Assembly: GCA_020632575.1 (NCBI GenBank) | Contig: JACKFH010000010.1 | Location: 1 to 64,000 of the forward strand | DNA length: 64,000 nucleotides | Direction: 5' to 3' | Source: Candidatus Omnitrophota bacterium | Lineage (GTDB): Bacteria > Hinthialibacterota > Hinthialibacteria > OLB16 | In this document: piece by piece, positions 10,204 to 19,423 of the stretch | Numbering within the stretch: the stretch's first letter is position 1 | Layout of the letters: every line of letters begins with the position of its first letter | The notes under the pieces: model-generated | Told to the model about the DNA's origin: nothing | The model's database searches: none | What the model saw: only the letters and a program-made list of their open reading frames with translations | Translations under genes and position numbers: made by a program

Positions 10204-10464
10204 AGCGATCAACCTATCGAAAATTTATACTCACTCAATCTTTGAAACCGATTGGAAATGTCCGTTGAAAGGGCCGGAAAGGCCCGGACCAGCATTTCAG
10301 TTTAGCCGAAAAACGGTCAAATTGGAAACATCACCCGACTGTCATTGTCAAGCCGAGACCGACGGTGAGTGAACATTTGGGCAGGGGGAGAGGGAAGGGT
10401 GTGGGGTTAATCGTTTGAACAACAGGTCGTATAAGCCCAGAGCGTTGACGATTCAGACCGATTC
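10204..10464 (-). promoter_or_regulatory. Leader/promoter region of aceE
   Basis: About 260 bases without a gene. The part next to aceE is AT-rich and contains TATAAA on the minus strand. A small perfect hairpin (GGGCC at 10271-10275 with GGCCC at 10281-10285) would lie in the leader or promoter. No convincing -35/-10 pair could be assigned. Confidence 0.3.
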
Positions 10465-10668
10465 TTAGGACTCATGGAGGATTTCATCAATCAAATTCAA
10501 TCGCTTCTCCTCAGAGAGCAGGTCCCAATCGATCCCCCGATTCGCGGCAATCTTTCGAATTCGATTTTCACCTCGATTTACGATCTCCTCAAGATCTTCC
10601 CGGTCATGGTTTCTCCAACTCTTCTGATCAAGAATCCATTGATTCGAATTTTTTTCGTATTTCTTCAT
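10465..10668 (-). CDS. Small charged hypothetical protein
   Basis: This is a 67-residue, strongly charged, Cys-free protein with no signal peptide (starts MKKYEKNSNQW, ends IDEILHES) and predicted to be largely helical. No family is recognised. It overlaps the end of the upstream lipoprotein gene by 41 bases in another frame, which would allow translational coupling. The ribosome site before its ATG is weak. It may be a real cytoplasmic partner or a chance reading frame; the overlap and amino-acid composition look protein-like. Confidence 0.45.
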   Translation of the reverse strand: MKKYEKNSNQWILDQKSWRNHDREDLEEIVNRGENRIRKIAANRGIDWDLLSEEKRLNLIDEILHES

Positions 10669-11020
10669 TCTTTAATGCTCGATATTCTTTTTGAATTGGG
10701 TCGATTATCTCTGCGGGCAAAGTGGACCAGTCGTCGCTCGCCGTGAAGACTCTTCCATCATCATATAGAACGATCCAAGCGCTTCGGTCAGTTGACCAAT
10801 ACTTCTGGGAGGGATACCGGGAGTAGACCGCGTACTCGTATTCTTTCCCACCGTGAACAATTCGCCCCGAAGTCTCCTCCACTCCTGAAGTAGCGCGGAC
10901 AGCCTCCTTCGTCATTCCTTTTCTGATGTCACTGGATGCCTTTGGGATATTGTAAAAGCTGGGGGCGCAACCCACGGTAAGGAACACGAGTAGTGAGGAT
11001 ATTGAAAAGAATCTTTTCAC
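10628..11020 (-). CDS. BamE/SmpA-like small lipoprotein
   Basis: This 130-residue protein has a lipoprotein signal (hydrophobic stretch, then LTVGC with Cys at about 18). The segment IRKGMTKEAVRATSG resembles the start of the SmpA/OmlA (BamE) fold, which binds outer-membrane assembly machinery. It is followed by beta-strand-rich sequence and a charged C-terminal helix. Start is GTG with a strong AGGAGG nine bases upstream. It lies alone with the small overlapping gene after it. BamE-like domains occur in many lipoproteins outside the BAM complex, so a true BamE role is not claimed. Confidence 0.7.
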   Translation of the reverse strand: MKRFFSISSLLVFLTVGCAPSFYNIPKASSDIRKGMTKEAVRATSGVEETSGRIVHGGKEYEYAVYSRYPSQKYWSTDRSAWIVLYDDGRVFTASDDWSTLPAEIIDPIQKEYRALKNEEIRKKFESMDS

Positions 11021-11114
11021 TTTTGAGATCCTCCTAAGTCTGTCTATGATATTACGTCCAATCGCTGAAACAAACCAGTTAAGAACGCAGTTCTTCTTTC
11101 TGAAAGACGAAAAA

Positions 11115-12419
11115 TCACCCCAACGGATCCAACACCTCGAAGCCCTCCTCCGAGAACCTCGCGGTGACTGGGGCTCCCTCCCCCTTCATTGAGTGATCGA
11201 AGTTTTTCTGGGCCACAATGGCAGCCGATTCGAGGATCATGGTGATCCAGCGTTGTTCGGCGGCGGAGGGGTAAGTCCCTTTGAGTTCCGACACTGTCTT
11301 CCCGAGGCGGCGACGTCTCAAGATCGCGAGGAAACAGGCAGCCAAGGAGGCTTTGCCGTAGCCGAAGAGCTCGCTGCCGACCTCGGCCGACTCGACCACC
11401 CCTCCGAAAGCGGGGTTGCGGGTGCGACTCCCATCGCCGGTGATCGTCTCGCGAAACCCCCGGTCCTGTTGGTCGACCATGCCTCGGCCCATGATGCCGT
11501 AGACCTCGATCTCCTGGTTGACCCCCGCTTCGAACTCCTCCGGATTGATCCAAGCGTTGTTGTAATCGCCGCGCATCCCATTGTCATAGGTGATGTTCAC
11601 ATTCATCGAATCCCAAGTCTTGATCGGCCCCTGCTTTTTCAGATCGGACTTCAGCTTGCCTCTTTGAGCGGCGATCAGGGGACCGTATTCATCCCAATTC
11701 GCGAGCAGGTTCTTCTCGCCTGTCGCGTAAAGAGCGACCGGACGAACCTTCATGTAATGTTCAACCACATCGAGCCAGTGGCAGCCCACATAGGTGAATG
11801 GATTCGATTTCTCGGCCCAGGCGAAAACTTCGGTCGAAACCGCCAGCGGCTCCTCAAGAACCGCCCGCACCCGGTTGATCGGACCATACTTCTTCAGCGA
11901 GTGGGTCATCATGTGGCGAACGAAGGGATCGTAGCGTTTGTGCATGTCAACTCCGACAATGCGCTGCTCATTGGCGGCCTTGTTGATGATTTGGTCCGCC
12001 TCGGAAAGGGTTAGACACAAGGGTTTCTCCGTGACCACATCGACCCCCGCCTCGAGAGCGGCGAGGATGGCTGGAGTGTGCAAGTTGTCCGGAGTCGCCA
12101 CCACCAGGATGTCGGGCTTTTCGTTCTCCAGGATCTCCTCCCAAACCTTCTCGCCGTAATAGGGTTTCGGTCCGGTGTTGCCGAGCACTTTCGAAACATG
12201 CCCCGCGATCCGCCCGGCTGTCCCTGATTTTTCGGAGTGAGTGCCGATCGCACAAAACTCGATGGGAATGCCCGCCACCGAGGGGGCATGATGGCTCATC
12301 GCGATACTGCTGAGCGCGCCCGCGATCCCCCCCCTCGAAAAATCGATCAAAGAGGGTCCGATGATCTCATCAAAAAACATCCCTCCGCCCACCACGGCGA
12401 CTCGAATTGGTTGGGTCAT
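11115..12419 (-). CDS. Gfo/Idh/MocA-family NAD(P)-dependent oxidoreductase
   Basis: This 434-residue protein has an N-terminal Rossmann domain (VAVVGGGMFFDE, the GxGxxx nucleotide motif, residues 6-17), the family motif VVTEKPLCLTL with the catalytic Lys at about 130, and the C-terminal alpha/beta domain containing VGCHWLDVVEHYM. Members oxidise or reduce sugars, inositols or sugar-derived substrates. No signal peptide, so cytoplasmic. A good ribosome site (AAGGAG) precedes the ATG. It is monocistronic as far as can be seen, between the lipoprotein gene and groEL. The substrate cannot be read from sequence; the other two Gfo/Idh/MocA genes in this window belong to a different subgroup. Confidence 0.88.
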   Translation of the reverse strand: MTQPIRVAVVGGGMFFDEIIGPSLIDFSRGGIAGALSSIAMSHHAPSVAGIPIEFCAIGTHSEKSGTAGRIAGHVSKVLGNTGPKPYYGEKVWEEILENEKPDILVVATPDNLHTPAILAALEAGVDVVTEKPLCLTLSEADQIINKAANEQRIVGVDMHKRYDPFVRHMMTHSLKKYGPINRVRAVLEEPLAVSTEVFAWAEKSNPFTYVGCHWLDVVEHYMKVRPVALYATGEKNLLANWDEYGPLIAAQRGKLKSDLKKQGPIKTWDSMNVNITYDNGMRGDYNNAWINPEEFEAGVNQEIEVYGIMGRGMVDQQDRGFRETITGDGSRTRNPAFGGVVESAEVGSELFGYGKASLAACFLAILRRRRLGKTVSELKGTYPSAAEQRWITMILESAAIVAQKNFDHSMKGEGAPVTARFSEEGFEVLDPLG

Positions 12420-12553
12420 GGAAAAAGAAACTCCTTAAGAAGATTGCGAATTGGGATCATGGCAAGGGTGGGAAGGGTTGCAAAGGGGAGGGGAACTATT
12501 ACATGCCAAATGGGGAAAGTTTCAACATCTTTCTCAGCGCAAAAAAACAAAAA

Positions 12554-12579
12554 CCCCCGACCGGTTTCCCAGTCGGGGG
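12554..12579 (-). terminator. Terminator of groES-groEL
   Basis: An 8-bp perfect stem (CCCCCGAC at 12554-12561 with GTCGGGGG at 12572-12579) is followed on the minus strand by a T-rich run ending in seven T residues. It lies 40 bases after the groEL stop. Confidence 0.9.
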
Positions 12580-12618
12580 TTCCGTGTAGTAGATTTAAAG
12601 ACAGAGCTGAGTGGTTTC

Positions 12619-14265
12619 TTAGAAACCGCCCATGCCGCCCATTCCACCCATGCCGCCGTCGCCGTGATCAGGCATTTCCGGTTTCTCTTCCGGTTTTTCG
12701 GTGATCATCGCCTCGGTGGTCAGAAGCAGACCGGCGATGGAGGAGGCGTTTTGGATCGCCGAACGAGTCACCTTGGTCGGGTCGATTACGCCTTCCTTGA
12801 CCAGATCGGTGTACTCCTCGGTGGCGACATTGAAGCCAACATCCTTCTTGGACTCCTTCACCCTCTCGACCACGATCGAACCCTCGAGTCCGGCGTTGGT
12901 GGCGAGCTGACGAAGCGGAGCCTCGAGCGCCTTGGCGAGAATCTCGATGCCGAGCTGCTCGTCCTCGTTGTCCAACTTAACCTTCGCGAGGGCGGGAAGG
13001 GTGCGGATGAGAGCGGTGCCGCCGCCCGGGACGATGCCCTCTTCGACAGCCGCGCGGGTCGCGTGGAGAGCGTCCTCGACACGAGCCTTCTTCTCTTTCA
13101 CCTCGGTCTCGGTCGCGGCGCCGACATTGATGACCGCCACACCGCCGGCCAACTTGGCGAGACGCTCTTGGAGCTTCTCACGGTCGTAGTCAGAAGTGGT
13201 GGTTTCGATCTCGTTCCGGATCTGCTGAATGCGGCCTTTGATGTCGGAGGATTTTCCGCCACCCTCGACCAGCACGGTGTTGTCCTTATCGACAACCACT
13301 CGCTTGCAGGTTCCGAGATCCTCGAGGGTGATCCCTTCGAGATTGATGCCTAGTTCTTCGCTGATGAAACGTCCGCCGGTCAGGACCGCGATGTCCTGCA
13401 GCATCGCCTTGCGACGATCGCCGAAACCAGGGGCCTTGACCGCGCAAACCTTGAGGGTTCCGCGGATCTTGTTGACCACGAGGGTGGCAAGAGCCTCGCC
13501 CTCAGTGTCCTCGGAGATGATCAGGAGAGGACGACCGGTCTGGGCGACCTTCTCGAGCACCGGAAGGAGGTCCTTCATGCTGGAGATCTTCTTCTCGTGG
13601 ATCAGCAGGTAAGCGTCATCGAGAACCGCCTCCATGCTCTGAGCATCGGTGGCGAAGTACGGAGAGAGGTAACCCTTGTCGAACTGCATACCCTCGACAA
13701 CGTCGAGAGTGGTTTCGATGGTCTTGGCCTCTTCAACCGTGATGGTGCCGTCCTTGCCGACCTTCTCCATGGCGTCGGCGATCAGTTCGCCGATCTGCTC
13801 ATCGCCATTGGCGGAGATGGTGGCGACCTGGGCGATTTCGGTCCGGTCCTTCACCTTGCGGCTCAGTTTGGCGAGTTCATCGACCACGGTGTCGACACCC
13901 TTCAGGATTCCGCGCTGGAGGGAGATCGGGTTGGCGCCGGCGGTCACGTACTTGAGACCGTTTTTGAAGACCGATTCGGTCAGGATGGTGGCGGTGGTGG
14001 TTCCATCGCCGGCGATGTCGCTGGTCTTGCTGGCGACCTCGCGAACCATCTGAGCGCCCATGTTCTCGAAGTGATCCTCGAGTTCCACTTCCTTAGCGAC
14101 CGTGACGCCATCCTTGGTCACAGTCGGGCTGCCCCATTTCTTGTCGAGGACAACGTTGCGCCCTTTGGGTCCGAGGGTGACCTTGACCGCGGCGGCCAAT
14201 TTCTCCACGCCCTTGAGGACTCTCTGACGCGCGTCGTCGCTATATTTAATCAACTTGGATGCCAT
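12619..14265 (-). CDS. groEL: Chaperonin GroEL (Hsp60)
   Basis: This 548-residue chaperonin forms the double-ring ATP-driven folding cage with GroES. Seen directly: the ATP-site block LGPKGRNVVLDKKWG, GDGTTTATIL, the apical-domain region, and the GIVPGGGTALIR block. It ends in the usual Gly-Gly-Met repeat tail (GGMGGMGGMGGF). It lies 67 bases after groES on the same strand with AAGGAG before the ATG, then a strong terminator. Length and motifs are typical and nothing is missing. Confidence 0.98.
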   Translation of the reverse strand: MASKLIKYSDDARQRVLKGVEKLAAAVKVTLGPKGRNVVLDKKWGSPTVTKDGVTVAKEVELEDHFENMGAQMVREVASKTSDIAGDGTTTATILTESVFKNGLKYVTAGANPISLQRGILKGVDTVVDELAKLSRKVKDRTEIAQVATISANGDEQIGELIADAMEKVGKDGTITVEEAKTIETTLDVVEGMQFDKGYLSPYFATDAQSMEAVLDDAYLLIHEKKISSMKDLLPVLEKVAQTGRPLLIISEDTEGEALATLVVNKIRGTLKVCAVKAPGFGDRRKAMLQDIAVLTGGRFISEELGINLEGITLEDLGTCKRVVVDKDNTVLVEGGGKSSDIKGRIQQIRNEIETTTSDYDREKLQERLAKLAGGVAVINVGAATETEVKEKKARVEDALHATRAAVEEGIVPGGGTALIRTLPALAKVKLDNEDEQLGIEILAKALEAPLRQLATNAGLEGSIVVERVKESKKDVGFNVATEEYTDLVKEGVIDPTKVTRSAIQNASSIAGLLLTTEAMITEKPEEKPEMPDHGDGGMGGMGGMGGF

Positions 14266-14332
14266 TCTCGTACAGCTCCTTTCAATATCGAGAAATTTTC
14301 AATTCTTTTTCTTAGTCGGTGCAAAAAAGGGA

Positions 14333-14629
14333 TTAACCCAGAATCGCGAGGACATCGTCCTCACGCATGATCAGGTGCTCCTCACCATCCAACTTCACTT
14401 CAGTCCCGGCGTACTTGCCGATCAAAACCTCATCCCCAACCTTAACCTCGAGGGGACTGCGACTGCCGTCATCGTTGCGTTTGCCGGGGCCGACCGCGAT
14501 AATCTTCGCTTTCTGGGGTTTCTCTTTCGCGGTGTCCGGGATGTAGAGGTTTCCAACTTTGGCCACATCCTCCTCCACTCGCTTCACCAGAATTCGATCG
14601 GCCAATGGGGTAATTTTCGCCTTCGCCAT
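14333..14629 (-). CDS. groES: Co-chaperonin GroES (Hsp10)
   Basis: This 98-residue co-chaperonin starts MAKAKITPLADRILVKR and ends EEHLIMREDDVLAILG, with the mobile-loop and dome sequences of GroES (IAVGPGKR, VLIGKYAGTEVK). The frame is open for another 56 codons upstream, but the ATG at 14629 has AAGGAG eleven bases before it and matches the normal GroES N-terminus, so the longer reading is rejected. It is the first gene of the groES-groEL operon. Confidence 0.97.
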   Translation of the reverse strand: MAKAKITPLADRILVKRVEEDVAKVGNLYIPDTAKEKPQKAKIIAVGPGKRNDDGSRSPLEVKVGDEVLIGKYAGTEVKLDGEEHLIMREDDVLAILG

Positions 14630-14970
14630 AGCGCTTCGCGCTCCTTTCATCTCAATGAAATCATTCTCTCTTCTGAGACCCAATTCATCGGGTACGGGGA
14701 CTTCTGAAGCATTTGGGGCGCCATCGATGACACAGGAGTCGGCGGGGGACTGTATGTCCTTTGATTCCAGTCGGTTAGTCAAAATGGAGGCGACCAAACG
14801 CCTTCGGAACCATCCGATTCAGAGGGAGGTTTGGGGAGCCCTGACACCCCGACAGTGCCATTTTGGCGCGATTTGAATGTGCCAATCCTGATCCCCACGT
14901 TAGGGAGTGAATCTTCAGTCTAGGGGCTTAATCCCTTATAATTGTTTCAATCTCTGAAGGGGACGCCTCC
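14630..14970. promoter_or_regulatory. Divergent control region between groES and the RND operon
   Basis: About 340 bases without a gene, shared by divergent operons. No CIRCE element and no clear sigma-32 promoter were found. A group of TGGC/GCCA half-sites lies at 14855-14885: GTGCCA at 14855-14860, TTGGCGC near 14863-14869, and GTGCCAA at 14879-14885. Two of them form an inverted repeat with a 13-base spacer. They could be a regulator site for either operon; this is inference. Confidence 0.35.
14937..14942 (+). promoter_or_regulatory. Putative -10 box of the RND efflux operon
   Basis: TATAAT lies 28 bases before the TTG start of the adaptor gene. The matching -35 region is poor (TTCAGT), so an activator or a different sigma factor may be involved. 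Confidence 0.35.
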
Positions 14971-16206
14971 TTGAAATATCACAGCCGAGTTTTTTCACCC
15001 ATCACATCGATCCTGGCAAGTTTGCTCCTCATGGTTCTCGGGTGCCAGAAGCCAAACGAGTTCGCTCCTCCACCGCCACCTGAAGTCACTGTCGCGCAGC
15101 CGATTCAAAGGGAGATCACCAATTACCTCGAATCAACCGGTCGAACCAAGGAGGTGGCGAAAGTCGAATTGCGACCTCGCGTTTCCGGGTATCTCGAAAG
15201 CATCCACTTCACCGATGGCGACATGGTTAAGAAGGGGCAACTTCTCTATGTGATCGATCCCAGGCCCTTCCAAGCGCAGCTGAATCAAGCCAAGGCCCAA
15301 CTTGCACAGGCGAACGCGGAGTTCGCAAACGCACAATCCCTCTTTGAAAGAACCCAAAATCTATTCGAACAGGGAGCCACCACCGACAAGGATCTCACTG
15401 AAAGAAGGGCCGAAAAGGACGCCGCCCTCGCCCGAATCGAAGCGGCTTCGGCCACTGTGATGGACGCGAGTTTAAGCCTTGGGTTCACTCATATTCGCGC
15501 CCCAATGGATGGGAGAATCGGGGAGCATTTAGTCGATATCGGCAATCTGGTGGGCAGTGGCGAGAACACCCTTCTCGCCACCTTGGTCAGTTACAGTCCG
15601 ATCTACGTTTACTTTACCGTACCGGAGCGGGAACTCCTTTCGCTTATCGAAAAGAGCAAGGCGGAAAGAACCAGCGGCGAGGAGGATGGCGCGATGCCGC
15701 CCGCCTTCCTCGGTCTCGCCGACGATGAGGGGTACCCGCACGAGGGTCGTCTCGATTTCTCCGATTTGGGTGTCGATCCGAACACCGGTTCCATGCGCTT
15801 GCGCGCGGTTTTCGAGAATCAGGATATTAAGTATCCGGACATTGTGCCGGGTCTATTCGCACGGGTTCGACTCCCGATCGATCGGGAGCCCAACGCTTTG
15901 CTTGTCCCCGAGAAAGCGGTCTCCACCGATCAAACGGGGAAGTATCTTTTGGTCGTTGATGATGAAGACAAGGTCCACAAGAAGAATGTGACCCTCGGCA
16001 ACCTCATACAGGAGATGAGAGTGATTGAGGGGGGGATCGAACCCGAGGACTGGGTGGTGATCGAAGGGGTTCAAAAAGCCCGACCCGGAGCCATGGTCCA
16101 ACCGAGCAAGACCGATCTCTCCTCGGCAACCTCCGAAATCGGAACTCCCCAAGATTATCCCACGCCTCGAACTCTGTTGGGAAATCCCGGAGAGGGAAAT
16201 CCCTGA
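14971..16206 (+). CDS. RND efflux periplasmic adaptor lipoprotein (MFP family)
   Basis: This 411-residue membrane-fusion protein bridges the inner-membrane pump to an outer-membrane channel. It has a lipoprotein signal (LLLMVLGC), the lipoyl/barrel half-motif with RPRVSGYLESI, a helical hairpin of about residues 95-155 rich in Gln/Ala (AQLNQAKAQLAQANAEF), and the second lipoyl half with THIRAPMDGRIG. The start codon is TTG, placed by GAAGGGGA upstream and by the signal peptide; no better ATG exists nearby. The pump gene follows after two bases. No TolC-like channel gene is in the operon. Confidence 0.93.
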   Translation: MKYHSRVFSPITSILASLLLMVLGCQKPNEFAPPPPPEVTVAQPIQREITNYLESTGRTKEVAKVELRPRVSGYLESIHFTDGDMVKKGQLLYVIDPRPFQAQLNQAKAQLAQANAEFANAQSLFERTQNLFEQGATTDKDLTERRAEKDAALARIEAASATVMDASLSLGFTHIRAPMDGRIGEHLVDIGNLVGSGENTLLATLVSYSPIYVYFTVPERELLSLIEKSKAERTSGEEDGAMPPAFLGLADDEGYPHEGRLDFSDLGVDPNTGSMRLRAVFENQDIKYPDIVPGLFARVRLPIDREPNALLVPEKAVSTDQTGKYLLVVDDEDKVHKKNVTLGNLIQEMRVIEGGIEPEDWVVIEGVQKARPGAMVQPSKTDLSSATSEIGTPQDYPTPRTLLGNPGEGNP

Positions 16207-16208
16207 AT

Positions 16209-19200
16209 ATGTTTTCCCACTTTTTTATTCATCGTCCGGTGTTCGCCGGGGTCATCTCAATCATCATCGTGATCCTCGGCGGCATCGCCATGATCGTTTT
16301 GCCCATCGCCCGGTATCCCCAGATCGCGCCGCCTACCATCCAGGTTAGCACCCTTTACCCCGGGGCCAACGCCGAAACGGTGGCCAACACGGTGGCGACG
16401 CCGCTGGAGCAGGAGATCAATGGCGTCGAGGGAATGCTCTACATGTCGAGCACGAGTTCCAACGACGGGAGCCTGAACATCACGATCACCTTCGAGGTGG
16501 GAACCAATCTGGATATGGCCAATGTGCTTGTCCAGAACCGGGTCTCCCTGGCCGAGAATCGACTCCCGGAGGAGGTCAAGCGCCAGGGGGTCAGTGTCAA
16601 GAAACAGTCGACCGAAATCACCATTCTCGCCAGCGTTTACTCCCCGGATGGCGAGTTTGACGAACTCTTTCTCAGCAACTACGCCACTCTGTATATCCAG
16701 GACGAACTCCGCCGGGTTCCCGGTGTCGGCGCGGTGACCGTGTTTGGGGCGGGCGATTACGGGATGAGGATCTGGCTTGACCCGGCCAAGCTGAAAGCTC
16801 GGAGCCTGACGACTCAGGATGTCATTCTTGCTATTCGAGAGCAAAACGTGGAAGTCGCCGCGGGACAGATCGGCGAACCTCCCGCTCCCGAGGGTCAGGC
16901 GTTTCAATACACCATCAACACGCGCGGTCGGTTGTCCGATCCGGAGGAATTTGGAGCGATCATTATTCGATCCGGGGAGGATGGAGCCTTGGTTCGTGTC
17001 CGAGACGTGGCGCGGGTCGAACTCGGATCGCGGTCCTATTCCACTCGCTCTCAACTGAACGGGGCTCCCTGCGCGGCCATCGCGGTTTACCAGCTCCCCG
17101 GCGCGAATGCGATCGACGTGGTCAATGGGGTGGAGGATCGTCTCGAGGCTCTGGCCAAAAGATTTCCGCCGGGCCTCCAGTTGTTGATTCCTTTCGATTC
17201 GACCGAGGTGATCCGCGAATCGATTCGCGAGGTGGCATTGACTCTGTTCATGACGCTCGGTCTCGTGGTATTCACCGTTTATATCTTCCTTCAAAACTTC
17301 CGCGCCACTTTGATCCCTTCGCTGACCATCCCGGTTTCGCTGATCGGGACCTTCACCGTGATGCATCTGCTGGGGTTCTCCATTAACCAGCTCACTCTAT
17401 TCGGGTTGGTGCTAGTCATCGGAATCGTGGTCGATGACGCCATCGTGGTGGTGGAGAATGTGACCCGACATCTCGATGAAGGGGGAATGTCGGCGAAGAA
17501 GGCGACCGAAACGGCCATGACCGAGGTGACCGGTCCGATTGTGGCGACCACCTTGGTGCTCTTGGCGGTGTTTGTTCCGACCGCGTTTCTCGGGGGGATC
17601 ACCGGGCAGTTGTTTCAACAGTTCGCGCTCACCATTTCGATCGCCACCACTTTCTCGGCGATCAACGCCCTGACCCTCAGCCCAGCGCTCTGTGGATTCC
17701 TGTTGAAGCCAACGCCGGAAAGAAAGAATCCGATCTTTCGCGGGTTCGATTGGTTGCTTTTGAAGGGGACCAACGCCTACGAAAAAACGGTCAAGTTTTT
17801 TCTGCGGATCTTTGTTCTCGGTTTGGCCCTCTATCTGCTGGTGCTCGGGTTAGCGGTGTTCGGTTTTGAACGCCTTCCCACCGGGTTTGTCCCTCAAGAG
17901 GACGAGGGCTTTTGTGTTATCAACTTTCAATTGCCCGATGGGGCATCCTTCGAGCGGACCCAAGAGGTGGTCAACGAGGTCAACCGCATGCTGCAAGAAG
18001 AGGAGGGAGTCGCCAACGCCATCATGGTGACCGGGTTTTCTTTCCTCAATGGCGCCAGAGCCTCCAATCAGGCATCCGGATTCGTCATCTTTGACAACTG
18101 GTCGGAACGATTGGGCAAGGGGTTGACCCAGGAGCGAATACTCGGGTCCATCAACATGAAGTTGAACAGCGTCCAAGAGGCGATCGCCATGGCCTTTGTG
18201 ACTCCCTCGCTGCCGGGGTTGGGGGTGGCGGGCGGGTTCGCCTTCCAAGTCCAGGATCTCGGAGGATCAGGATTGGCCAACCTCCAAAACGCCGCCTCGG
18301 ACATGGTCGACGCCGGGAATTCGCAATCGGCGATTGGGAGGATGTATTCCAGTTTCCGGGCGGGTGTTCCGCAACTCTTTCTCAACATCGATCGGGATCA
18401 AGTCAAGGAAATGAAGGTCTCGCTCGGAGAGGTGTTCAACACTCTCCAGGCATATTTGGGATCGATGTATGTGAACGACTTCAACAAATTCGGTCGGATC
18501 TATCAGGTGATGGTTCAGGCGGACAGCGAATACCGGGCCGAGATCGAGGACATCCGTTCTCTCGAGGTCCGCAACGCCATGGGTGAGATGGTCCCCCTCG
18601 GCGCGGTGGTCGAGGTCGAGGAAATCCTCGGGCCGCAAACGATCACGCACTACAACATTTATCCCTCCGCGAAGATCATGGGTTCCGCCGCGCCCGGGGT
18701 CAGCTCGGGCCGCGCCATGGAACTCGTGGAACAGATGGCCCAAAAGACCCTTCCCCAATCGATGGGGTTCGAATGGACCGACATCTCCTACCAGCAAAAA
18801 GTCTCCGCCGGAAGCGCCGGCCCGATTTTCGCGTTGTCGATCCTGTTGGTCTATTTGATGTTGGCCGCGCAATACGAGAGTTGGTCCCTCCCGATATCCG
18901 TGGTGATGGCGGTGCCCACGGCGCTCTTTGGGGCGGTGGGAGGAGTCCTCCTGCGCGGGATGGACAACAATGTCTACACGCAGATCGGAATCGTTTTGCT
19001 TATTGGCTTATCCACCAAAACCGCGATCTTGATTGTCGAGTTCGCCAAAGTTCAACATGAGGAGGGCAAATCGGTGTTCGACGCCGCGGTCATCGGCGCG
19101 CGGCTGCGGTTTCGCGCGGTGCTGATGACCGCCTTCTCGTTCATCCTTGGGGTGATTCCACTGGTGGTCGCCTCCGGCGCTGGCGCGGAGAGCCGGCAGG

Positions 19201-19331
19201 TGCTTGGGACCTCCGTCTTCGGCGGGATGCTTTTCGCCACCGGTCTGAGCGTCGCTTTGATTCCAATGTGGTATTATCTCATCCAGCGAGTGACCGAATG
19301 GTTCTTTCCCCCAAAGAATCGCCCTGATTAG
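16209..19331 (+). CDS. RND multidrug efflux transporter (AcrB/HAE1 type)
   Basis: This 1040-residue proton-driven inner-membrane pump has twelve hydrophobic segments and two large periplasmic loops. It begins FIHRPVFAGVISIIIVILG, has the proton-relay VVDDAIVVVEN in TM4, the FVPTAFLGG block, the pore-domain region GFVPQEDEGF, and ends with the usual GGML-ATGLSVALIPMWY segment. Length and motifs match hydrophobe/amphiphile efflux pumps. It is directly after its adaptor gene, so the two are co-transcribed and the pair must use an outer-membrane channel from elsewhere. Confidence 0.96.
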   Translation: MFSHFFIHRPVFAGVISIIIVILGGIAMIVLPIARYPQIAPPTIQVSTLYPGANAETVANTVATPLEQEINGVEGMLYMSSTSSNDGSLNITITFEVGTNLDMANVLVQNRVSLAENRLPEEVKRQGVSVKKQSTEITILASVYSPDGEFDELFLSNYATLYIQDELRRVPGVGAVTVFGAGDYGMRIWLDPAKLKARSLTTQDVILAIREQNVEVAAGQIGEPPAPEGQAFQYTINTRGRLSDPEEFGAIIIRSGEDGALVRVRDVARVELGSRSYSTRSQLNGAPCAAIAVYQLPGANAIDVVNGVEDRLEALAKRFPPGLQLLIPFDSTEVIRESIREVALTLFMTLGLVVFTVYIFLQNFRATLIPSLTIPVSLIGTFTVMHLLGFSINQLTLFGLVLVIGIVVDDAIVVVENVTRHLDEGGMSAKKATETAMTEVTGPIVATTLVLLAVFVPTAFLGGITGQLFQQFALTISIATTFSAINALTLSPALCGFLLKPTPERKNPIFRGFDWLLLKGTNAYEKTVKFFLRIFVLGLALYLLVLGLAVFGFERLPTGFVPQEDEGFCVINFQLPDGASFERTQEVVNEVNRMLQEEEGVANAIMVTGFSFLNGARASNQASGFVIFDNWSERLGKGLTQERILGSINMKLNSVQEAIAMAFVTPSLPGLGVAGGFAFQVQDLGGSGLANLQNAASDMVDAGNSQSAIGRMYSSFRAGVPQLFLNIDRDQVKEMKVSLGEVFNTLQAYLGSMYVNDFNKFGRIYQVMVQADSEYRAEIEDIRSLEVRNAMGEMVPLGAVVEVEEILGPQTITHYNIYPSAKIMGSAAPGVSSGRAMELVEQMAQKTLPQSMGFEWTDISYQQKVSAGSAGPIFALSILLVYLMLAAQYESWSLPISVVMAVPTALFGAVGGVLLRGMDNNVYTQIGIVLLIGLSTKTAILIVEFAKVQHEEGKSVFDAAVIGARLRFRAVLMTAFSFILGVIPLVVASGAGAESRQVLGTSVFGGMLFATGLSVALIPMWYYLIQRVTEWFFPPKNRPD

Positions 19332-19423
19332 AGGTTATGCAAATCTCTCTCATTGACGGTTGTATGAGGATCTCTCATGCTTTTCCCGAGAGAATGTAGA
19401 ATCTAGTGTTCAAAGGATCGACC

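Noticed and set aside
12619..12660. Gly-Gly-Met repeat at the GroEL end as an unusual feature
   Set aside because: This tail is normal for GroEL.
14333..14797. Longer GroES reading with a 56-residue N-terminal extension
   Set aside because: The ATG at 14629 has a good ribosome site and matches the usual GroES N-terminus; the extension has no GroES-like sequence.
19332..19423. Fluoride riboswitch before crcB
   Set aside because: The consensus core of the crcB RNA motif is not present; only a weak TCTCTC/GAGAGA hairpin is seen.
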